DNA of 5,703 nt from an uncultured Thermomicrobiales bacterium. Its GTDB lineage: Bacteria; Chloroflexota; Chloroflexia; Thermomicrobiales; UBA6265. Made by a program: the position numbers and the translations under genes. Below, one piece after another: positions 1 through 4,982 of this stretch. The stretch is from NCBI GenBank assembly GCA_902806375.1, contig CADCWK010000186.1:1-5703 (forward strand), in the 5' to 3' direction. Within the stretch, counting starts at the first letter, position 1, and every line of letters begins with the position of its first letter. The notes under the pieces were generated by a model that was not told where the DNA came from, ran no database searches, and saw nothing but the letters and a program-made list of their open reading frames with translations.

Positions 1-64
1 AGTAGCCGTGGATACCTTTCCCATGACCATCTTCCATGTTGAGGTGATCGGACGACCGCTTTAT

Positions 65-94
65 GGGCTCCGTCGGGCCGGTTCAACGGAGCCC
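65..94 (-). terminator. Hairpin downstream of the serine hydrolase remnant
   Basis: A perfect 9-bp inverted repeat (GGGCTCCGT at 65-73, ACGGAGCCC at 86-94) encloses a 12-nt loop. Read on the minus strand it begins 37 nt after the stop of the serine hydrolase remnant and is followed by ATAAAGCGG, so it could be a relic terminator. Neither side has a run of T, so an intrinsic terminator is only a possibility; it could equally serve a plus-strand gene ending near the left edge. Confidence 0.35.
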
Positions 95-130
95 CGGTCC
101 CTGGTTCTTGGCATGGCATGACCTCGTCGC

Positions 131-495
131 TCACCCCACCCTGAAGCAGAGCCCGCCGCTGAGACGCATCCAGCCGACACGCCCGTCACCGTCACGTTCA
201 ACGCCGACCAGGGGAGGCCGGATACGGAGGTGAGAAAGGTGGCGTCGTCGCTGACCCAAGCGAGGTCCAGTGGCTGGTCCAGCAGCGAGGTGCTCAGTCC
301 CCCGGCGCCGGCCTCCACCACGAGGCTCACGCCCTCGGCGAGATCGTACGTGCCCAGGTGGTCGGTCAGCGCCTTTGAAGGGGCGGCCTGCATCGTCGGT
401 GGTTCCTGCCACGGCCCAAGGAAGCAATCGAGCGCGCAGTTGGTGACCTCCTCCCCGAGGACAGCGCGGCTCTCGGCCGCCTCGGATTCCTCTGC
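131..495 (-). pseudogene. C-terminal remnant of a beta-lactamase-family serine hydrolase, frameshifted
   Basis: Reading the minus strand from 495, the frame contains an ALDCFLG-like stretch (about 435-415), a proline-rich linker, then LTDHLGTYDLAEG (about 366-328) and a beta-rich segment down to about 211. This resembles the linker and C-terminal beta domain that follows the catalytic domain in class C beta-lactamase-like serine hydrolases. The expected ending, ERDGDGRVGWMRLSGG plus a few residues and TGA at 131-133, is in another frame from about 208 on; the loss of one base near 206-214 would join them. The catalytic domain (SxxK, YxN) is absent: the frame is closed by TAG at 496-498 and the sequence beyond belongs to a plus-strand kinase remnant. 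I see this as a truncated, frameshifted relic. The family call is by similarity of pattern only. Confidence 0.5.
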
Positions 496-595
496 CTACC
501 GGATCGGTCAGGAGGCGCTGACCAATGCGATAAGTTATGCCGGTGCCGTGACGGCTCACGTGAGACTCCGCTATCGCGGCCGTGCGCCGCCGGGC
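494..595 (+). pseudogene. Sensor histidine kinase fragment (NarL/DegS type)
   Basis: From 497 the plus strand encodes YRIGQEALTNAISYAGA followed by a VRLRY-like strand. This is the N-box start of the HATPase_c domain in HisKA_3-type (NarX/DegS/LiaS) two-component sensor kinases, where QEALTNxxxHAGA is near invariant; the usual His is Tyr here (codon 536-538). Only about 28 residues remain. The dimerisation and phospho-acceptor helix and any sensor region upstream are missing, and so are the G boxes that should follow. The reading frame runs without interruption into a response regulator fragment at about 602. It cannot encode a working kinase. The open frame extends left to 230, but that stretch has no kinase features and overlaps the antisense serine hydrolase remnant. 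Confidence 0.6.
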
Positions 596-601
596 GAAGC
601 G

Positions 602-1014
602 CCGCGGGTGCTAATCGTGACCACGTTCGAGCGAGACGACGTCTTCGACGCGTTGTGTTCGGGCGGGAGCCCGGTCCTGCTCAAGCACCCATCGCCCGGG
701 GACCCATCCGAAGCGATCCACGTCTTCGCTCAGGGCTACGTCCTACTCACGACGTCGATACCCCCTTGCCGCCGGAGAGCTTCGCCGCTACTCCCCCGCC
801 CTGTCCGTTCGGCCACCCTCAAGCTCAAGACCGAGATGTTGGCCCTGCTCGCTCGTGCCCTGTCCGACGCCGGCCTCGCCCGGGACCTGTTCGACAGAGA
901 GGCGCCGATCAAGGACCAGGTCTCCGGCTCGCTCGCCGCGCTCGACCTGCGTGACCGCGTCCGGCCGTGGTCATCGCCTACAAGGGCGGCCTGGTCCAGC
1001 CGGGGAGCGAGTGA
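602..1014 (+). pseudogene. LuxR/NarL-family response regulator remnant, 5'-truncated and frameshifted
   Basis: The frame from 602 gives RVLIVTTFERDDVFDAL, then a GGSPVLLKHPSPGD-like and an AIHVFAQG-like stretch. This matches the last third of a receiver domain: the beta4 strand with its TTF motif, then the LLK switch lysine (about 689-691) and helix alpha5. A linker follows, then LALLARALSDAGLARDLF and a KDQVSGSLAALDLRDRV stretch (to 961). That is a degraded LuxR-type HTH, where the usual form is EVLxLxAxGLSNxEIAxxLxxSExTVKxHVxxIxxKLxxRDR. The expected ending, AVVIAYKGGLVQPGSE and TGA, lies at 964-1014 one frame away, consistent with loss of one base near 962. The first part of the receiver, with the phospho-acceptor Asp, is gone and replaced by the kinase scrap. 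Several normally conserved HTH residues have changed, which fits decay. This was probably the partner of the kinase fragment in an ancestral kinase-regulator operon. Confidence 0.65.
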
Positions 1015-1312
1015 CTGGGGGCTCGGTCGGATCGCCGGTCCAAGCCACGACGTCGCTCATCACTACCCGAAGCGGGAAACGACCTTGGAACGACCGGCTG
1101 GTCGATCGATCGAGCATCACCGTGCGATGCTGGGTCAGCGGGAGAAGGGGTGCGGAGGGAGGACCACACTGCCACCCTCGACCATGCCAGGAGTCCGCGT
1201 CTACCGGTCGGAGGCTCCCTGCCCGGGAGACTCGAGGCGCTGGTCGGACGCTCGTCCATCGTCGGTTCGAGTGATCGGCGCGGTCCTCCTGCGCGCTGGC
1301 GCGAGGTCTGGG
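1015..1312. other. Stretch with no recognisable gene
   Basis: These 298 bases separate the regulator remnant from the stop of the LysE-family gene. Open frames exist on both strands, as expected at this GC content, but none shows a recognisable motif, a plausible ribosome binding site or a family-like composition. It holds a few GATC-rich tetranucleotide runs near 1101-1113 and short GC-rich inverted repeats near 1290-1305 (GCGCG/CGCGC types) that are too small to call a terminator. It is probably degraded DNA. Confidence 0.5.
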
Positions 1313-1968
1313 CTACGGTCGCGTCGGTTGGAGGGCCAGCCTGGCGGCGAGGATTCCGAGCACCGTCGCCATGAACCAGCGCTGGAACCGGAGCCAGCCC
1401 GGACGCCGAGCCAGAAAAGCGGCCAGTGTTCCTGCCATGGCGACGATCACCGCGTTCACCGCCAGACTCACCGCGATCTGGGCCAGGCCGAGAGTGAGGA
1501 ACTGTGGGAGGACGGGCGCACGATCAGTGTCGACGAACTGAGGCAGGAGCGAGACGTACAGCACGGCGATCTTCAGATTGAGGAGATTGGTGACCAGGCC
1601 CATCGTGAAGAGACGTCTGGCCAGGCCGGGGAAAGAACGCTCGGCGCGAATAACGGGGTCGAGCTGGAGCGAACGGCCTGCCAGGGGAGGTAGAGAAGAT
1701 ACGCTACACCTGCCCATTTCAATCCGAGGTACGCCAGGGGGACGGCGACGAAGATGCCCGCGAGGCCGAGGCAGGTCAGCAGGAGGTAGCACAGGAAGCC
1801 AGTGGCGACCCCCAGCAGCGAGATGTACCCGGCCCGACGACCCTGGGTGACCGATCGGGATACGAGATACATCATGTTGGGTCCGGGGGAGAGGACAATC
1901 CCCAGCGCGACGAGGGAGAAGGCCATGAGCGTCACGGCCGACGGCAGGACATCCAGAACATTGCGCAT
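1313..1968 (-). pseudogene. LysE/RhtB-family amino-acid exporter, interrupted by a frameshift
   Basis: The family exports amino acids or related small metabolites across the cytoplasmic membrane with about six helices and about 205-220 residues. The ATG at 1966-1968 is preceded by GGGAGGA at 1973-1979, a strong ribosome binding site. The first 100 or so residues carry the family signature, LSPGPNMMYLVSRS followed by QGRRAG and a GVATG motif, with hydrophobic segments at about 8-28, 43-65 and 70-93. At about 1664-1671 the homology switches frame: the first frame runs on to a stop at 1573 with nonsense residues. The second frame continues with RRLFTMGLVTNLLNLK, LYVSLLPQFVD and two more hydrophobic segments, ending in TAG at 1313-1315. 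Restoring one lost base gives about 217 residues, a normal length. As it stands the product would be truncated at 131 residues and probably inactive. The substrate cannot be told. The frameshift may be real decay or a sequence error. Confidence 0.85.
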
Positions 1969-1973
1969 CCAAT

Positions 1974-1978
1974 CCTCC
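1974..1978 (-). promoter_or_regulatory. Ribosome binding site of the LysE-family gene
   Basis: GGAGG, within GGGAGGA, is placed 5 nt before the ATG at 1968. It fixes the start of the exporter frame and shows that this gene was once well translated. No convincing -35/-10 pair was found upstream between it and the msrB terminator. Confidence 0.7.
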
Positions 1979-2120
1979 CGTATCGGCCGAGGTACGATCG
2001 AGAGAACGGCCTCCCCTGCGTCCGGGGCCGCGCGGCGATGATCTCACAAGGAGCCAGCAGGGCGCTCCGACGAGCCCCGCCTGGCCACGGAGCAACTCCC
2101 ACCCGCTTGTGGCCCCGTTG

Positions 2121-2165
2121 CCTGCCGAAATACGAAACGCCGCCAGCCCAGACGGGCTGACGGCG
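2121..2165 (-). terminator. Intrinsic terminator of the msrA-msrB unit
   Basis: Two 12-nt arms (2154-2165 and 2138-2149) flank a 4-nt loop. On the minus-strand transcript all 12 positions can pair, the 2160/2143 position as a G-U wobble; on the plus strand that position is a C/A mismatch. The minus-strand hairpin is followed directly by TTTCGTATTTCGG, a T-rich tail in otherwise very GC-rich DNA. It lies about 40 nt after the msrB stop. Orientation, wobble and tail all agree on termination of minus-strand transcription coming from msrB. Confidence 0.8.
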
Positions 2166-2204
2166 CGGCGCGCGACACATCGGAGCGCGGAGATCGACGA
2201 CGTA

Positions 2205-2621
2205 TCAGCGCGGGTCCAACTCGAGGGCCGCGCTGTTCATGCACCAGCGCTGGCCGCCGGCGGCGACCGGGCCGTCGTCGAAGACGTGGCCGAGGTGGGA
2301 ATGGCAGCGGGCGCAGCGGGCCTCCGTCCGGGTCATCCCCAGCGTGCGGTCAACGTGCAACTCGACGTTCTCGAGCGAGATCGCCTCCGTGAAGCTGGGC
2401 CAGCCGCTGCCAGAGTGGAACTTCGTCTGGCTGTCGAACAGCGGGTTGCCGCAGGCCGCGCAGTGATAGACGCCTTCGTCGTCGGCGTCGACGTACCTGC
2501 CGGTGAACGGCCGCTCGGTTCCGGCCTGCCGGAGGACGTGGTACTGCTCCGGCGTCAGGCGCTCACGCCACTCGGCGTCGTTACTGGCGACCGGCTTGAG
2601 ATCCTTCTGGATATCCGTCAT
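2205..2621 (-). CDS. msrB: Peptide-methionine (R)-S-oxide reductase MsrB
   Basis: It reduces the R epimer of methionine sulfoxide in oxidised proteins in the cytoplasm, using thioredoxin as the usual electron source. The 138-residue product is a stand-alone MsrB of typical length. Visible features are the zinc-site CxxC pairs (Cys54/Cys57 in HCAACGNPLF and Cys103/Cys106 in CARCHSHLGHVF), the GSGWPSF motif at 71-77, and the catalytic cysteine Cys127 in RWCMNSAAL. An upstream in-frame ATG at 2840 would add 73 residues that overlap msrA and look unlike any MsrB. The ATG at 2619-2621 has GGGGAG 6 nt before it (2628-2633) and begins the protein as the family expects. It starts 22 nt after the msrA stop, so the two genes are almost certainly co-transcribed and cover both sulfoxide epimers together. 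All key residues are present. Confidence 0.96.
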   Translation of the reverse strand: MTDIQKDLKPVASNDAEWRERLTPEQYHVLRQAGTERPFTGRYVDADDEGVYHCAACGNPLFDSQTKFHSGSGWPSFTEAISLENVELHVDRTLGMTRTEARCARCHSHLGHVFDDGPVAAGGQRWCMNSAALELDPR

Positions 2622-2643
2622 GTCTGTCTCCCCTACTGGACCG

Positions 2644-3303
2644 CTACTGGACCGCGACGCCGAGCCCGATCGGGCAACTGACGCCCGTGCCTTCCAACCC
2701 ACAGTACCCGTTCGGGATCTTGTGCAGGTACTGCTGGTGATAGTCCTCGGCGTAGTAGAACGGCCCGGCGGCTTCGACCTGGGTCGTGATCGCCGAGTGT
2801 CCGCTGGCCCGCAGGCGCTCGTCATAGGCCGCAAGGACACGGTCCGCCGTCTGGCGCTGGGCGTCGCTGGTGGTGTAGATCGCCGAGCGGTACTGCGTGC
2901 CGGCGTCGTTGCCCTGCCGCATCCCCTGCGTCGGATTGTGCTCCTCGAAGAACGTCTTCAGCAGGTCGGCGTAGCTGACACGCTCCGGGTCGAAGACGAC
3001 CAGCACAGCCTCGGCGTGCCCGGTCCGTCCCGAGCAGGCTTCCTCGTAGGTCGGATTCGGCGTGTAGCCACCGGTGTAGCCCACCGCCGTCGTGATCACG
3101 CCAGGGGTCTGCCAGAAGATCCGCTCGGCGCCCCAGAAGCATCCGAGCGCGAAGACCGCCGTCTCGCTCCCCTCAGGGAAGGGTGGCTGGATCGGCTGAC
3201 CGTTGACGGCGTGCCGCGTCGGGACGGTGAACGGCGGCTGGTCACGGCCCGGCAGGGCATCCTCAGGGGCGACCATCGTGGACTTGGCTCGGGAGAAGAA
3301 CAT
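2644..3303 (-). CDS. msrA: Peptide-methionine (S)-S-oxide reductase MsrA
   Basis: It reduces the S epimer of methionine sulfoxide in proteins and free methionine in the cytoplasm. The 219-residue product is close to the 212 of the E. coli enzyme. It has an N-terminal extension of about 45 residues (MFFSRAK...), then the catalytic motif ALGCFWGAE with Cys55, VGYTGGYTPNPTYEE at 74-88, SGRTGHAEAV at 91-100, GTQYRSAIY at 135-143, FYYAEDYHQQYL at 182-193, and the recycling cysteines Cys201 (NGYCG) and Cys210 (VSCPIG). I chose the ATG at 3301-3303 because GGAGGA (3313-3318) lies 9 nt before it. The longer in-frame ATG at 3349-3351 almost touches the -10 box of the likely promoter, so it would lie at or before the transcript start. 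It is the first gene of the msrA-msrB unit. Confidence 0.96.
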   Translation of the reverse strand: MFFSRAKSTMVAPEDALPGRDQPPFTVPTRHAVNGQPIQPPFPEGSETAVFALGCFWGAERIFWQTPGVITTAVGYTGGYTPNPTYEEACSGRTGHAEAVLVVFDPERVSYADLLKTFFEEHNPTQGMRQGNDAGTQYRSAIYTTSDAQRQTADRVLAAYDERLRASGHSAITTQVEAAGPFYYAEDYHQQYLHKIPNGYCGLEGTGVSCPIGLGVAVQ

Positions 3304-3312
3304 GGGCTGGTT

Positions 3313-3318
3313 TCCTCC
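3313..3318 (-). promoter_or_regulatory. Ribosome binding site deciding the msrA start
   Basis: GGAGGA sits 9 nt upstream of the ATG at 3303 and nothing similar precedes the longer in-frame ATG at 3351. It therefore supports the 219-residue form of MsrA over the 235-residue form. Confidence 0.75.
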
Positions 3319-3353
3319 GGTGATGACGGGATCTCGGTCGACGCCAATCATGG

Positions 3354-3382
3354 ATTATAGTCGCTTATGTCTCGTTAGTCGA
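3354..3382 (-). promoter_or_regulatory. Sigma70-type promoter of msrA-msrB
   Basis: On the minus strand a perfect -10 hexamer TATAAT (3354-3359) follows a -35-like TCGACT (3377-3382, four of six consensus bases) with an ideal 17-nt spacer. The region is locally AT-rich compared with its surroundings. The transcript would begin near 3347, giving a leader of about 44 nt before the msrA start. No operator for an oxidative-stress regulator was recognised. Confidence 0.75.
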
Positions 3383-3462
3383 GCCCAGATCGATCACGGA
3401 TGCACATCCCGGCCGAAGGCCCGTGAATACCCCGGGCGCTATCCCGACGGGCGTCACCCCGT

Positions 3463-3526
3463 GGAACGACCGACCGCCCCGCCTGACGTCGAAGGGTCAG
3501 GCGGGGCGGTCTCACGGTGTCGTTCC
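3463..3526 (-). terminator. Large nested inverted repeat downstream of recA
   Basis: A perfect 16-bp stem (3472-3487 with 3496-3511) closes an 8-nt loop. Outside it an 8-bp inverted repeat (GGAACGAC at 3463-3470, GTCGTTCC at 3519-3526) can extend the stem past a 7-nt versus 1-nt asymmetric bulge. It lies 30 nt after the recA stop and before the msrA promoter, so its likeliest role is ending the recA transcript. The minus-strand 3' flank (GGTCGTTCC) has few T residues, so it is not a textbook intrinsic terminator. It could also stabilise the mRNA 3' end. Confidence 0.65.
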
Positions 3527-3529
3527 GAG

Positions 3530-3547
3530 CCGTGGGCCGGCCCACGG
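3530..3547. repeat. 18-bp perfect palindrome just after the recA stop
   Basis: CCGTGGGCC followed by its exact reverse complement GGCCCACGG forms an uninterrupted palindrome beginning 8 nt downstream of the recA TAG at 3556-3558. As RNA it would fold into a short hairpin with a small loop, adding to the large hairpin next to it. As DNA it could be a protein-binding site. It may simply be part of the recA transcription end region. Confidence 0.6.
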
Positions 3548-3555
3548 TGACGGAC

Positions 3556-4716
3556 CTAGAAGGTCTCATCCTCGCCCGCGGCGACGGGCACGAGGGACGG
3601 GTCACTCGCTATCTCGTCACCGCCGTCGAAGTTGATCCGCCCGGACAGTTCCGGCGATGCCGCCTTGATCCGGTTGCGGACCAGGTCGAGCATATCGGTG
3701 TTGTGCTTGAGGAACTCCTTGGCGTTCTCACGACCCTGCCCGAGCCGCTCCTCGTCCAGGTAGAACCAGGCACCGCTCTTCCGGACGATCCCGAGATCCG
3801 TGCCGACATCGAGCACACTGCCGGCGACCGAGATGCCCTCGTTGTACATGATGTCGAACTCGGCCTGCCGGAACGGCGGCGCGACCTTGTTCTTGACCAC
3901 CTTGACGCGGGCCCGCATCCCGACGCTGTCGGTGCCGTTCTTGATCGCCTCGATCCGGCGGATGTCCATCCGGACCGACGCGTAGAACTTCAGGGCCTGG
4001 CCACCGGTCGTCGTCTCGGGGCTGCCGAACATGACGCCGATCTTCATTCGGAGCTGGTTGATGAAGATGACGCAGCACTTGCTCCGGCTGATCGCGCCGG
4101 TCAGCTTCCGGAGCGCCTGGCTCATGAGCCGGGCTTGGAGACCGACATGGCTGTCACCCATGTCGCCCTCGATCTCGGCCTTGGGGACGAGCGCGGCGAC
4201 CGAGTCGATCACCACGACGTCGACGGCACCGGAACGGACCAGCGTCTCGACGATCTCCAGCGCCTGCTCACCGGTGTCGGGCTGGGAGATCAGCAGGTTG
4301 TCGAGATCGACGCCGAGCTTGCCGGCGTAGATCGGGTCGAGGGCGTGCTCGGCGTCGACGATCGCCGCGATCCCGCCCATCCGCTGGGCCTCCGCGACGA
4401 TGTGCAGCGACAGCGTCGTCTTGCCGGAGGACTCCGGACCGTAGATCTCGACGATCCGCCCGCGGGGCAGTCCACCGATCCCAAGCGCGAGATCGAGGGC
4501 GATGCTGCCGGTCGGGATGGCGTCGGCCTGGAGCGGGTTCTTCTCTCCCGGCGTCATCTTCATGATCGAGCCCTTGCCAAACTGGCGCTCGATCTGCGCG
4601 ATGGCGAGTTCGACCGAACGATCGCGATCGGAGGCCGCCACCGGTGTGCCGTCACCGGCCCCGGCGTACGCCCCATTGCCAGTCGTCGCCTCGGCCGAGC
4701 TTCGTCGTCGTCCCAT
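3556..4716 (-). CDS. recA: Recombinase RecA
   Basis: RecA forms filaments on single-stranded DNA, drives homologous pairing and strand exchange with ATP, and triggers LexA self-cleavage in the SOS response. Residue positions count from the chosen start. The 386-residue product shows Walker A GPESSGKT (93-100), the catalytic DAEHALD region (121-127), Walker B VVVIDSV (167-173), the L1 region EIEGDMGD (181-188), the FINQLRMKIGVMFG signature (218-231), and L2 SPETTTGGQALKFY (232-245). It ends in an acidic tail (GEDETF). An in-frame ATG at 4783-4785 would add 23 residues, but it has no ribosome binding site. The ATG at 4714-4716 has GGAGG 8 nt before it. Even so there are about 30 low-complexity residues before the conserved core (DRDRSVELAIAQIERQFGKG). 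No recX follows; the next gene is msrA in its own unit. Control is probably by LexA, as the palindrome near the promoter suggests. Confidence 0.97.
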   Translation of the reverse strand: MGRRRSSAEATTGNGAYAGAGDGTPVAASDRDRSVELAIAQIERQFGKGSIMKMTPGEKNPLQADAIPTGSIALDLALGIGGLPRGRIVEIYGPESSGKTTLSLHIVAEAQRMGGIAAIVDAEHALDPIYAGKLGVDLDNLLISQPDTGEQALEIVETLVRSGAVDVVVIDSVAALVPKAEIEGDMGDSHVGLQARLMSQALRKLTGAISRSKCCVIFINQLRMKIGVMFGSPETTTGGQALKFYASVRMDIRRIEAIKNGTDSVGMRARVKVVKNKVAPPFRQAEFDIMYNEGISVAGSVLDVGTDLGIVRKSGAWFYLDEERLGQGRENAKEFLKHNTDMLDLVRNRIKAASPELSGRINFDGGDEIASDPSLVPVAAGEDETF

Positions 4717-4724
4717 TCCGCCTG

Positions 4725-4729
4725 CCTCC
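4725..4729 (-). promoter_or_regulatory. Ribosome binding site deciding the recA start
   Basis: GGAGG lies 8 nt before the ATG at 4716. No purine-rich motif precedes the longer in-frame ATG at 4785 (its upstream bases read CCAGCGTCC), so translation most likely begins at 4716. Confidence 0.75.
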
Positions 4730-4801
4730 GTAGTCGATCTCTGCCGACCACCGCTCCCCTGAACCGGTCCGTCCGCGCTGGTCATGGACGCTGGCTCAAA
4801 G

Positions 4802-4817
4802 TAGAAAATGTGTTCTA
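4802..4817 (-). promoter_or_regulatory. LexA-binding SOS box of recA
   Basis: TAGAAAATGTGTTCTA (plus strand) is an inverted repeat, TAGAA-N6-TTCTA. It resembles the Gram-positive SOS box CGAACATATGTTCG: GAA(A)-ATGT-GTTC differs from GAAC-ATAT-GTTC at two inner positions. It lies 11 nt downstream of the recA -10 box, so bound LexA would sit over the first transcribed bases and block RNA polymerase. The matching architecture makes chance unlikely, but LexA binding is inferred. Confidence 0.75.
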
Positions 4818-4828
4818 ATCGTTCCCGT

Positions 4829-4857
4829 ATTCTACGGTAGATGGCCCGTTACGTCAA
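4829..4857 (-). promoter_or_regulatory. Sigma70-type promoter of recA
   Basis: On the minus strand TTGACG (4852-4857, five of six consensus -35 bases) and TAGAAT (4829-4834, five of six consensus -10 bases) are spaced by exactly 17 nt. Transcription would begin near 4822, leaving a leader of about 106 nt before the recA start. The SOS box falls at roughly +5 to +20. Confidence 0.8.
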
Positions 4858-4918
4858 TGATTTCGCCCGACGCAGCGACCGCGTTTCGGGTCCAGTCCCC
4901 TGGCGACGGGAGAGGCGA

Positions 4919-4949
4919 ATGGGCTGACCGGGATTGCCAGCCAGCCCAT
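4919..4949 (-). terminator. Possible terminator hairpin after the discoidin protein gene
   Basis: ATGGGCTG (4919-4926) and CAGCCCAT (4942-4949) form a perfect 8-bp stem with a 15-nt loop, 33 nt after the stop of the discoidin protein and before the recA promoter. The minus-strand flank TCGCCTCTCC is only pyrimidine-rich, not T-rich. The placement fits a terminator isolating recA from its upstream neighbour, but the structure is modest. Confidence 0.4.
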
Positions 4950-4982
4950 CCTCGCAAGGTTCGATCCCGCCACCGGCGAGGT

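Noticed and set aside
1..121. Plus-strand frame open from the left edge (VAVDTFPMTIFHVEVIG...) to a TGA at 119-121
   Set aside because: It could be the end of an upstream gene, but it is only 39 residues, matches no family I recognise, and runs through the hairpin at 65-94.
1095..1115. GATC-rich run (TCGATCGATCGAGC)
   Set aside because: It is a short simple repeat, too small to suggest an origin or a regulatory element.
230..1693. Long plus-strand open frame of 487 residues
   Set aside because: Only 494-961 has recognisable homology. The ends are antisense to the serine hydrolase remnant and the LysE gene, and length alone is expected in high-GC DNA.
1980..2120. Possible riboswitch leader for the LysE-family gene
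   Set aside because: Short inverted segments (CACAAG/CTTGTG) exist, but no known riboswitch core could be matched.
2503..3360. 285-residue plus-strand open frame antisense to msrA and msrB
   Set aside because: It is a shadow of well-supported msr genes with Arg/Gly/Val-rich composition and no family features.
3517..4818. 433-residue plus-strand open frame antisense to recA
   Set aside because: It is the mirror of recA codon bias: no motifs, no ribosome binding site, and Asp/Arg/Leu-rich shadow composition.
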